Shown in pieces: positions 1 to 6,012 of a stretch of DNA of 6,282 bases (position 1 is the first letter of the stretch; each line of letters starts with the position of its first letter). Position numbers and translations under genes: made by a program. The DNA comes from Bdellovibrionales bacterium (lineage in GTDB: Bacteria; Bdellovibrionota; Bdellovibrionia; Bdellovibrionales; UBA1609). The notes below the pieces were generated by a model. It worked only from the letters and a program-made list of their open reading frames with translations, searched no databases and was not told the DNA's origin. The stretch covers positions 1 to 6,282 of the forward strand of contig JAPKGD010000118.1 of the NCBI GenBank assembly GCA_026648125.1, written 5' to 3'.

Positions 1-728
1 TTGGGGATGAGGGCCATGGTTAGGGGGTAGGTTTTTGCTTCGTTGGTTTGATTATTCTTATCGAAAGTTACAACCAAGTCTGGTCGACGGGTCTTTGAGC
101 TGTTTGAGTCTTTGACTTCAATTCGAACTGGGAGGACCTCGCCTTGTTTGATCTCCTTCTTCTCAAGTCCCTTAATGACCAAAGAGGGTTGGGATTCCGG
201 AAAATTAACTGTAAAAGCAAAATTTTTGACACGATTTCTTCGCTCATTTGAGAAAATTTCGCGAGCGCGTGCTGTGGAATTGGCGTCAACAACAAATTCG
301 ATTTTGACTTCCAAAGATTGGCGAGAAAGTCCATTTGGAATCGTTCCGACGTCAGGAGCCCATGTCAAAGTCCACGTTCCATCATTGGTCTTTCCGTCAA
401 CAAAAGTTGCTCCGGCGGGGAGGCCGTGAACCTGGAGCCGGTAAGAAGCTCCTGGTACGAAAACGCGACTATGAATTTTATAGGTAGTGGTTTTTCCTTC
501 GTAAAAATCCAATTGGCGAAAACCTTCGCGGCCCTCCACTTGAATATCAAAGAGTACGCCATCGAAATTTTGGTCGGCGGGCTTATATTGAGCGGGCGGT
601 ACGTCTTCCTTTAACTCGGGGTAATTTGCGAGAGGGTCGGAGTTTCGATTAAAAGGATCGCCACAGGCCACGAGATTGAGTGCGGCCAGCAAAATCCCTG
701 TTCTCTTCATCCATTGAGATGCTTTCAT
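1..728 (-). CDS. Lipoprotein with Ig/cadherin-like beta-rich domain, partial (C-terminus beyond left edge)
   Basis: The 242 visible residues start with a lipoprotein signal peptide: basic n-region (MKASQWMKR), hydrophobic stretch, and lipobox L-V-A-C with Cys22, followed by Gly-Asp. A Pro/Asp/Asn-rich tether (about 25-55) follows, then beta-rich sequence. At about 101-126 the pattern HGLPAGATF, then TWTLTWAPD, resembles the 'LPAGATF...G.F.W.P' signature of putative Ig/cadherin-like (He_PIG type) domains; this is a pattern match by eye. A second beta-rich segment begins near 180. The ATG is supported by AGGAG placed 6 nt upstream. The gene begins 15 nt after the stop of the TonB-like gene, so it belongs to the same operon. 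The +2 residue after the lipid-bearing Cys is Gly rather than the inner-membrane-retention Asp, which favours outer-membrane sorting. I infer a lipid-anchored envelope component of the machine; its exact function is not recognised. Confidence 0.85.
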   Translation of the reverse strand, partial: MKASQWMKRTGILLAALNLVACGDPFNRNSDPLANYPELKEDVPPAQYKPADQNFDGVLFDIQVEGREGFRQLDFYEGKTTTYKIHSRVFVPGASYRLQVHGLPAGATFVDGKTNDGTWTLTWAPDVGTIPNGLSRQSLEVKIEFVVDANSTARAREIFSNERRNRVKNFAFTVNFPESQPSLVIKGLEKKEIKQGEVLPVRIEVKDSNSSKTRRPDLVVTFDKNNQTNEAKTYPLTMALIP

Positions 729-734
729 ATCTCT

Positions 735-745
735 CTCCTCTCCTT
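735..745 (-). promoter_or_regulatory. Ribosome binding site of the lipoprotein gene
   Basis: On the minus strand AAGGAG (745-740) is directly followed by a second AGGAG (739-735), which lies 6 nt from the ATG at 728. The first purine block shares bases with the TAA stop of the TonB-like gene. This fits reinitiation or coupled translation and fixes the lipoprotein start. Confidence 0.7.
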
Positions 746-1934
746 AACCCACGCGCCTGAGCACGAAGGGGTAGGATACTTTAACGTTGACTCCGCCATA
801 GGGCTTAGGAAAGCCCCAACTCTTGAGTCGGTTCACAATACAAGACTCTACAGACGACGATTTGAGACTGGATTGGCTGATACGAGCTGAGCTGACTCGG
901 CCGGAGCAGCCAATGACAAAGTTGATCCCCACACGGCCAGCAAGTTTTGGTTGCACCTGTAAGCCCTTTTCATAGCAGTAGATGACCTCACCAAGATGGC
1001 GCTGAATGACGGCTGCAATCTGATCCTTATCGAGGCCGCCTTCGATCAAAGCTTCATCTTCGAGAGGGAGAAAATAGCCGGAAGATCCTCCGACCATTGA
1101 CATGGTTCCATACCCGGGACGTCCCCCACCTTTACCGCGGGTCGCATAACCTTGACCCGCTCCAAAACCGCCAGTTCCAACGCTCGAGGATACGAGCCCC
1201 TTGCCGTGTACGGCCCGTTCAAAGCCACCCGCCCCTTGGCTTCCGATGTCTTTGAGGCTTGTGCCTAAAGATGCGTTTTTAGCGTTGGGGTTAAATCCGG
1301 CGCTACCTTTTTTGCCATTTGCCATACCGCCGAGGGCACCGAGGGCGCCCACTTTGCTGAGATTGACTTGAGTTCGAATTTTAGTGGTCTTCTTTGCGGA
1401 GACAAAGGTCTTTGTTTTGGGCTTAACTGTTCGATTCGAGACGCGCGCCTTATAGGTCTGCTTTACAATTTTCTTTTCAGTGGCCTTCACAGTCGGAGGA
1501 ATGAGATCCTTTTGGTGAAAGACTGTGACAACTTGAGGTGTTTTCGTCTCCATTCGGCCAATAAAAAAGCTGCCGATGAGGAGGAGAAGGGCGAGAACTC
1601 CATGAGTTATAGCGGTCCATTTGGAGATCGCCTTAATTTCTTCGGGATTGTCGTTTTGAAGGCTGACTAAGCTTACGGTCTCGCCGACTTCTTTGACCAT
1701 ACGGATTTGGCCTCTTCGGGCTATCGATATGGCTTGTTTTTCGAGGGAGCGGCGATTTGTCTCGGCAAGAATTTCGTAGGGAAAGCTAAAATCATTGAGT
1801 TCGGATTTGCTGCTTACAAAGTCCACTCGGCCTGTATCAAGGTTGAGATAGACAATGAGTTGATCCTGTTGCCAGTTGATCGTGCGGACCACTTGGCCTT
1901 CGGTATTTTCAATAACTAGTGAGCTCTGTGCCAT
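744..1934 (-). CDS. TonB-like energy-transducing protein with AgmX/PglI C-terminal domain
   Basis: Numbering from the upstream ATG at 1952 (402 residues), the layout is: cytoplasmic N-terminal domain of about 110 residues; one membrane helix at about 112-132; a long basic, then Gly-rich periplasmic linker (about 133-305), including GALGALGGM at 203-210; and a TonB/AgmX-type C-terminal domain (about 306-400). The last has family-typical features: GLDKDQI, VIYCYEKGL, a central strand ending in GCSGRV, ESCIVNRLKSWGFPKP, and a final SYPFVL. Such proteins link an ExbB/ExbD-type motor to periplasmic partners; PglI and AgmX do this in Myxococcus gliding. The N-terminal domain shows no FHA, zinc-finger or GYF motif that I can recognise. 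I prefer the start at 1934 (MAQSSLVIEN, 396 residues), because TAGGAG lies 7 nt before it. The ATG at 1952 overlaps the previous stop as ATGA but has no obvious Shine-Dalgarno sequence. The role in this particular machine is inference. Confidence 0.88.
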   Translation of the reverse strand: MAQSSLVIENTEGQVVRTINWQQDQLIVYLNLDTGRVDFVSSKSELNDFSFPYEILAETNRRSLEKQAISIARRGQIRMVKEVGETVSLVSLQNDNPEEIKAISKWTAITHGVLALLLLIGSFFIGRMETKTPQVVTVFHQKDLIPPTVKATEKKIVKQTYKARVSNRTVKPKTKTFVSAKKTTKIRTQVNLSKVGALGALGGMANGKKGSAGFNPNAKNASLGTSLKDIGSQGAGGFERAVHGKGLVSSSVGTGGFGAGQGYATRGKGGGRPGYGTMSMVGGSSGYFLPLEDEALIEGGLDKDQIAAVIQRHLGEVIYCYEKGLQVQPKLAGRVGINFVIGCSGRVSSARISQSSLKSSSVESCIVNRLKSWGFPKPYGGVNVKVSYPFVLRRVG

Positions 1935-1941
1935 TTGGTTA

Positions 1942-1947
1942 CTCCTA
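1942..1947 (-). promoter_or_regulatory. Ribosome binding site deciding the start of the TonB-like gene
   Basis: TAGGAG on the minus strand, then 7 nt (TAACCAA), then the ATG at 1934. It lies inside the reading frame that would begin at the ATG at 1952, so it favours the downstream start. Confidence 0.6.
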
Positions 1948-1948
1948 C

Positions 1949-2200
1949 TCATCTTTGGGTCACCGATTTTCGCAGTCGATCTTTAAACTCACGACGTGGT
2001 TCGATGAGATCGATGAGAGATTTTTCCTTTTCGACAGTGGCAAGTGCTTCTCCAGCAGATTGGTACATGCCACCCACCTCGGTCCCGTTAAAGCGAATGT
2101 CTGTGCTCCGTGACGCCGCTTTCTTTGAAGTCGAGGTTTTCTCTTCGGCCCCAACAGAAATGCCAAGAGCCAGAGTGATGAAAATCATCAAAGCTTTCAT
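1949..2200 (-). CDS. Small secreted protein, 83 residues, unknown function
   Basis: The protein opens with a short Sec signal peptide (MKALMIFITLALGISVGA, probable cleavage after Ala18 before EEK). A Lys/Ser/Thr-rich stretch follows, then a charged C-terminal half with alternating acidic and basic residues (VEKEKSLIDLIEPRREFKDR), likely alpha-helical. There are no cysteines and no membrane helix in the mature part. Its ATG overlaps the TGA of the TPR gene as ATGA (2197-2200), and GAGGTG lies 5 nt upstream of it, so translation is probably coupled to the TPR gene. The TonB-like gene follows closely. The tight placement and good ribosome site argue that this is a real gene and not a chance frame. 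I do not recognise a named family. The context suggests a periplasmic partner of the TPR or TonB-like protein. Confidence 0.8.
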   Translation of the reverse strand: MKALMIFITLALGISVGAEEKTSTSKKAASRSTDIRFNGTEVGGMYQSAGEALATVEKEKSLIDLIEPRREFKDRLRKSVTQR

Positions 2201-5172
2201 TGGTTCACCTCTTTGCGCAATTTCGTGATACGTCCATCGAGATAGACCACCATCGTGGCTTCTCCACGTTGTTCTGCGATTCGTTTTAAGTCCATCAGTT
2301 CGCTTAAGTTAAAGGGTCTTTTCTGTACTCGGCGGCGGGCTTGGGCCAGGTCTCGAGCTGTGGGTCGCTCTTGAGCTTGATTTACGATCTTTTCAATTTG
2401 ACGACGATTTCCCGCGCTGCTGATTTTAGCAAGAGCAAGGAGCTGTCCTTTAATAAGAGTCCGCACGGCACCAGTGGATTCGGAATGTGCTTGGGCTAGG
2501 GCAGGTATTATCTTGTCTTTTTGCCAGAAGTCAGCCAGGGTTTGCTCGGCCGTCGTCGCTCGCTTCTGAAATTCAGCTGCTTTTGAATTCAAGAGAGCTT
2601 GGTACTTATCTCGGTCTGCTCCTTTAAGTCCACGTGGGATGGGGAGCTTTTTGATTTCGGTAAAAAGCCGATTGTTTTCACGAGCCATAGAATTGAGGAC
2701 CAACATCTGGCCAAGACCATCCTGATTGCGAACGGCATTTTGCCCTAATTCGTCGAGTTGGTTAAGTAGGTCAAGTCGGCGCCGAAGTGAATTTTGCATT
2801 AGGACTTCAGATCTTGCGATAAGAGCGTGCTGGGAGATTTTTCTGTCGAGGCCCTTCCAAGTGACCAAAAAGTCCCTTTGGCGAAAGAGCTCGAGAAGTG
2901 GAGAAGCGCCTAGCTTGCTGGAGGAAAGGATGGATTTGGCCTGGCGCTCATCAGGCTGTTCGGCATAGATCTCGATGACTAAAGAGGAAAGTAGAGAGGG
3001 GTTCTTTTGCAGCTCGGACTTGTACTCTCTGAGAGTTCTCCATGGTTTGGGGGAAAGGCGAACGAGCGTGGCGCGAATGCCTTGCGCCTGCTTTTGATTT
3101 TGAGTTAATCGCAAGGCCGCTCGATATTCCTTGCTAGGGTCCTGGCCCGCGAGTTCCTGAAGGAGTGCAATTCGTAGATGCCGATCGACAGGGCTGAGTT
3201 TGGGCAAGGTCATGGTGCGAGTGAGGCGAAGTGCCTCAGCAAAGTCGAGATTTAGATCTGCCGCCCAGACGAGTTGGGTCAGGGCATACTCTTTGTCATC
3301 TCGAGAAAGACCCTTAAGACTTAAAAGTTGAGAAGCCGCGCTTTTAACCCCCGAGACGTCCTGCATGCGTTCACTTAATGCGATTCGATTTTTGAATATA
3401 ATAGTTTTCTGCTTTTGTGAGGCGTTCTTGAGGTCGAGATTCTTGAGGCGCTCTTGCTCTTGCTTGAGATCCGAAGAAGATGATTTTTTAGAGCTTAGCA
3501 CGGCCGCAGCGAGTTCTATGGCGGCTTGGCCCTGATGTCCGAGGTATTCGCCTCTTCGGCTCTTTAAAATCTGGGCAAACTGTCCACTAAGATCAAAAAT
3601 TTGTTGATGGTCACGGCTTTGACTTAAGATGTCCAAGCTCAAATCTGCGGCCTTGATTTTTAACTCCAAATTGGTGAATCGAGAATCCCTAACGATGTCT
3701 TTAAATTGCTCTAAAGCACTTTTGAATTGTCCAAGCTCCATTGTGACGTGGGCTCTTTGGTAGCGGACAAGTTGGACCTGTGAGCCATTTGCGTTGAGCT
3801 CTAAATAGGTGTCGTAAGCTTTGAGTTGAGCCTGCTTGTTTTTGCTGAGTTCTGCGGCTTCAATTTGCTTTAGGAGTGAAGCCTCGAGGAGTTGCTGATC
3901 CACTTTACCTTTTTGTTCAACTATCAGGCGAGCCGTTTCGGCATAAAGGAGAGTGGCTTCATTGGGCAGTTTGAGCTGATCGGCAACTGTGGCTGCCTTA
4001 TAGAACATTTGGGGGTCTTGGTTAAAGGCCTTTAAATAGTGTTGGTAGGCTGCAAAGCAAGAACGGGAGGGAGAGTCTTTTTCGACCCGATTCCATGTTG
4101 TCACAAAGTTTTTGAGGCGCCTGGAGAGCTCGTCACACTTGTCTCCCTCACAGCCCTTTTTTCTCCAGAGCTCTGTCGCCTTTTGGTATTCTGTGAGCGC
4201 GAGGTCCCGGCGGCCCATATCCCATTTGAGTTGTGCCACTCGGATCTGAGTTTCAAGAGAGTCGCTGGGGCTGGGATCCCCTTCTTCATTGTAAGCGGCC
4301 CAAGCAAGTGTCGCAGAATATTTCTTACCGAGGCGTTCAAGTTCGTTCGCCAAGTTGTATAGATTTTCTTTGCGCAATTTTTCTGGAGAGAGAGAAAGTA
4401 GAAGGTCGATTTCCTTTTGACTGACGTTTCCTCGCGCTAAAAAGGTGACAAGGTCTCGGGTGACGTCGTCATGAAAAGATTGATCAAATTCAACTTGGGT
4501 GCCCTGTTGCTGAGTTAAAAGTTCTGGGGTGTTGAGAAGGTGGATAAGAGTGGCGGTGGCCTCTTTGATTTTGCCCTGATTTAAGCGAGACCAGGCGAGG
4601 CGGTAGGTGAGAAAACCAGGGGTGGGGGCATTTTTATATGTGAGCGAGATTTTGAAATGATTCTCTGCAGTTTTAAATTCGGCTTTACGAAAGAGAATTT
4701 CACCGAGGTTGGCGTGGGCACGAGAGAGAACCTCTGAGTCAAATTTCTTAGAGTCCGTGGCAGCCCTTAAGGTCTTAATGGCCTGTGCTGAATTGCCCAA
4801 GGTGCTTTGCAAATGGGCCATTTGTAAAAGCACTTCGCCCTGACGGTCGACGCGTAGCTTTGCAAAAACCTGATTGTAGGTCTTAAGGGCGTCGATGCGG
4901 TCTTGTTTGCCGTCGTCACAGCTGTCGCATTTAGTATCCATTTTGGTGATCATTTTTAACCGGGCTCGATCAGCAAGAAGATCGGCGAGACGTAACATAA
5001 TAGATGGTCGTTCGGATGAGTTTTTGGGGAGTTCGCGAAGGGCACCTGTGAGCTTGCCGATGATGAGATCGTGGGTTCCCACATCCATCCGCTCGGCCTG
5101 GGTGGATGCCGACAGCATCAACGCCAAAGCTATTAGGATTTGTTTTCTATACCACTTCACGTACAACCTCAT
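2197..5172 (-). CDS. Large periplasmic TPR-repeat protein (991 residues)
   Basis: An N-terminal signal peptide is clear: basic n-region MRLYVKWYRK, hydrophobic core ILIALALML, cleavage probably after STQA (residue 26). The rest is almost all alpha-helical, with TPR-like helix pairs. The clearest are at about 113-213 (QMAHLQSTLGNSAQAIKTL, ANLGEILFRKAEFKTAENHF, RLAWSRLNQGKIKEA), 307-335, 374-412 and 465-492. The C-terminal third (about 600-991) is helical and charged but less regular. Five Cys residues fall as C82/C85, C341/C346 and C372, so disulfides are possible in an oxidising periplasm. An in-frame TGA directly precedes the ATG, so no longer start exists. GTG at 5160 (codon 5) is an alternative, with GAGG 6 nt before it, and keeps a workable signal peptide. 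It is the first gene after the candidate sigma-54 promoter. TPR scaffolds occur in ExbD/TonB-type envelope machines, such as AglT in Myxococcus; equivalence to AglT is not shown. Confidence 0.9.
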   Translation of the reverse strand: MRLYVKWYRKQILIALALMLSASTQAERMDVGTHDLIIGKLTGALRELPKNSSERPSIMLRLADLLADRARLKMITKMDTKCDSCDDGKQDRIDALKTYNQVFAKLRVDRQGEVLLQMAHLQSTLGNSAQAIKTLRAATDSKKFDSEVLSRAHANLGEILFRKAEFKTAENHFKISLTYKNAPTPGFLTYRLAWSRLNQGKIKEATATLIHLLNTPELLTQQQGTQVEFDQSFHDDVTRDLVTFLARGNVSQKEIDLLLSLSPEKLRKENLYNLANELERLGKKYSATLAWAAYNEEGDPSPSDSLETQIRVAQLKWDMGRRDLALTEYQKATELWRKKGCEGDKCDELSRRLKNFVTTWNRVEKDSPSRSCFAAYQHYLKAFNQDPQMFYKAATVADQLKLPNEATLLYAETARLIVEQKGKVDQQLLEASLLKQIEAAELSKNKQAQLKAYDTYLELNANGSQVQLVRYQRAHVTMELGQFKSALEQFKDIVRDSRFTNLELKIKAADLSLDILSQSRDHQQIFDLSGQFAQILKSRRGEYLGHQGQAAIELAAAVLSSKKSSSSDLKQEQERLKNLDLKNASQKQKTIIFKNRIALSERMQDVSGVKSAASQLLSLKGLSRDDKEYALTQLVWAADLNLDFAEALRLTRTMTLPKLSPVDRHLRIALLQELAGQDPSKEYRAALRLTQNQKQAQGIRATLVRLSPKPWRTLREYKSELQKNPSLLSSLVIEIYAEQPDERQAKSILSSSKLGASPLLELFRQRDFLVTWKGLDRKISQHALIARSEVLMQNSLRRRLDLLNQLDELGQNAVRNQDGLGQMLVLNSMARENNRLFTEIKKLPIPRGLKGADRDKYQALLNSKAAEFQKRATTAEQTLADFWQKDKIIPALAQAHSESTGAVRTLIKGQLLALAKISSAGNRRQIEKIVNQAQERPTARDLAQARRRVQKRPFNLSELMDLKRIAEQRGEATMVVYLDGRITKLRKEVNQ

Positions 5173-5240
5173 TCAATGACCAACCCACCTCTTATCGCGA
5201 ATGCTAAAAGATCGGGTTCGCCTCAATAGGAAGGCAATTG

Positions 5241-5255
5241 GCAAGCCTGGTGCCA
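5241..5255 (-). promoter_or_regulatory. Candidate sigma-54 (RpoN) -24/-12 promoter for the TPR operon
   Basis: The minus strand reads C-TGGCAC-CAGGC-TTGC-CA. TGGCAC (5255-5250) and TTGC (5244-5241) match the conserved parts of the sigma-54 consensus TGGCACG-N4-TTGCW, and the invariant GG and GC are separated by exactly 10 bases. It lies in the intergenic region, on the correct strand. It would start RNA near 5229, giving a leader of about 57 nt before the TPR ATG at 5172. Mismatches are C instead of G after TGGCAC, and C instead of A/T after TTGC. No convincing sigma-70 promoter competes with it in the gap. Confidence 0.6.
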
Positions 5256-5290
5256 GATAAGTGCTCGCAGTTTCAGGGGTTTACGTGGTC

Positions 5291-5303
5291 TTCTTAGAAA
5301 GAA
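5291..5303. repeat. Short perfect dyad TTCTT-AGA-AAGAA
   Basis: The five-base arms are perfectly complementary around a 3-base centre. It lies about 62-74 bases upstream of the predicted sigma-54 transcription start. It could be an operator, but a dyad this short and AT-rich can occur by chance. Confidence 0.3.
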
Positions 5304-5360
5304 CTTTACATGAGTGCCGCAATTTGGCGTCCAGTTAGGGTACCTGGTTGTTTTTTGGCC

Positions 5361-5386
5361 CGCTCCGCGGCAATAGTGAGGGAGCG
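5361..5386. repeat. Inverted repeat CGCTCC-N14-GGAGCG after the second ExbD gene
   Basis: The arms at 5361-5366 and 5381-5386 are perfectly complementary. The repeat begins 6 nt after the ExbD stop codon. No T-run follows on the minus strand, so it is not a standard intrinsic terminator. Its centre is about 145 bases upstream of the predicted sigma-54 start, a usual distance for an enhancer-binding site. It could instead be an RNA hairpin that protects or separates the upstream message. The rest of the 5173-5392 gap shows no gene. Confidence 0.35.
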
Positions 5387-5392
5387 AAAGAT

Positions 5393-5887
5393 CTACTTTT
5401 CGATTCTTTCCACAGCGAATTTGAACTCGCTAAAACCCACACGGGATCCAGCCACTATGATCGGATTGAGGGTCGAGAATTCCACGTCTTGATCAGCCAC
5501 GATCACGAGGCTCTCTGCCGCCGGCGCATTCGCGGCCTTCAAGTCTTTATGGAGTTGATCCAAAATGCCGCCCAGTTGGCTTTGACTTACAATGCGATTG
5601 TTGACTTCGAAACGACCCTTTACCAGTTTTACTACCGCTGTTTTATAGGTCGCCTGAGCTTCGCTGGCTTTGGGTAATTTGACAGAATCTGCAGTAAAGT
5701 CGCTTTGCTCCGCAGCTGAGTTCATCATCAAGAAGATAACGAGGATTGAAAATGCATCCACAAGAGATGTGAGCATAAGGCTCGCGTGGGTGTTACGACT
5801 TCGCTTCATGCTACTTGGGCGCAACGCCGATTGAGAGGCGAGGGGAGAGTGCAACACTTTATTTTTTAAAAAGCTTGTTTGCGCCAT
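5393..5887 (-). CDS. ExbD/TolR-family protein (second of two)
   Basis: This is a complete 164-residue one-pass membrane protein with the ExbD/TolR layout. It has a 26-36 residue basic cytoplasmic N-terminus; a membrane helix at about 37-56 (LMLTSLVDAFSILVIFLMM) with the family's key intramembrane Asp at D44 in the LVD motif; and a periplasmic domain (about 60-164) with the short strand VKLPKASEA and the late element LVIVADQDVEFSTLNPII. In this family the Asp carries protons and the periplasmic domain binds peptidoglycan, in complex with a pentameric ExbB/TolQ protein. It is slightly longer than a typical 130-150 residue member because of the N-terminal extension. An inner Met27 (MKRSRN) would give a normal-length protein but has no Shine-Dalgarno sequence. 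The start at 5887 lies 11 nt after the stop of the first ExbD gene. I assign family only, not TolR, ExbD or AglQ/AglS. Confidence 0.9.
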   Translation of the reverse strand: MAQTSFLKNKVLHSPLASQSALRPSSMKRSRNTHASLMLTSLVDAFSILVIFLMMNSAAEQSDFTADSVKLPKASEAQATYKTAVVKLVKGRFEVNNRIVSQSQLGGILDQLHKDLKAANAPAAESLVIVADQDVEFSTLNPIIVAGSRVGFSEFKFAVERIEK

Positions 5888-5898
5888 AATCTCTCACT

Positions 5899-6012
5899 TT
5901 ATAAGGGTGCAATTCCAACCTGACTCACTTCACCCTTTTTAACCGAATCCATCAGCTTTATTAAGTCGGCATATCGAGATTGAGCCGCGGGTAGAATCAA
6001 TGCGGTTTGAAG
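5899..6012 (-). CDS. C-terminal fragment of a first ExbD/TolR-family protein, 5' part replaced at junction
   Basis: The last 37 codons before the TAA at 5899-5901 read LQTALILPAAQ, then SRYADLIKLMDSVKKGE, then VSQVGIAPL. This matches the end of ExbD/TolR proteins: a strand, a Tyr-containing helix of the type 'Y..LI.LMD..' and a closing 'V..VGI' strand. The stop is 11 nt before the next ExbD start, so the two genes are a tandem pair, as is common in Agl-type motors. The membrane helix and key Asp are missing because the sequence changes to unrelated high-GC DNA at about 6000-6016. The frame stays open a little further into that DNA, but I do not trust those codons. This gene was probably whole in the real genome unless the junction is genuine. 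Confidence 0.7.
   Translation of the reverse strand, partial: LQTALILPAAQSRYADLIKLMDSVKKGEVSQVGIAPL

Noticed and set aside
68..334. Minus-strand open frame of 88 codons at the left edge
   Set aside because: It is out of phase with the lipoprotein frame, which has a signal peptide, lipobox and strong ribosome site and covers the same bases.
4039..4362. Plus-strand open frame of 107 codons inside the TPR gene
   Set aside because: It is antisense to continuous TPR coding sequence and its translation has no recognisable features; it is a shadow frame.
5294..5322. Possible sigma-70 promoter TTGCGG-N17-TTCTAA on the minus strand
   Set aside because: Both boxes match the consensus poorly, although the spacing is right; the sigma-54 site is much stronger.
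5361..5386. Intrinsic terminator after the second ExbD gene
   Set aside because: The stem is only 6 bp with a 14-nt loop, and A residues rather than T residues follow on the transcribed strand.
5348..5677. Plus-strand open frame of 109 codons opposite the second ExbD gene
   Set aside because: It lies antisense to a well-supported ExbD/TolR gene, resembles no protein I know and has no clear ribosome site.
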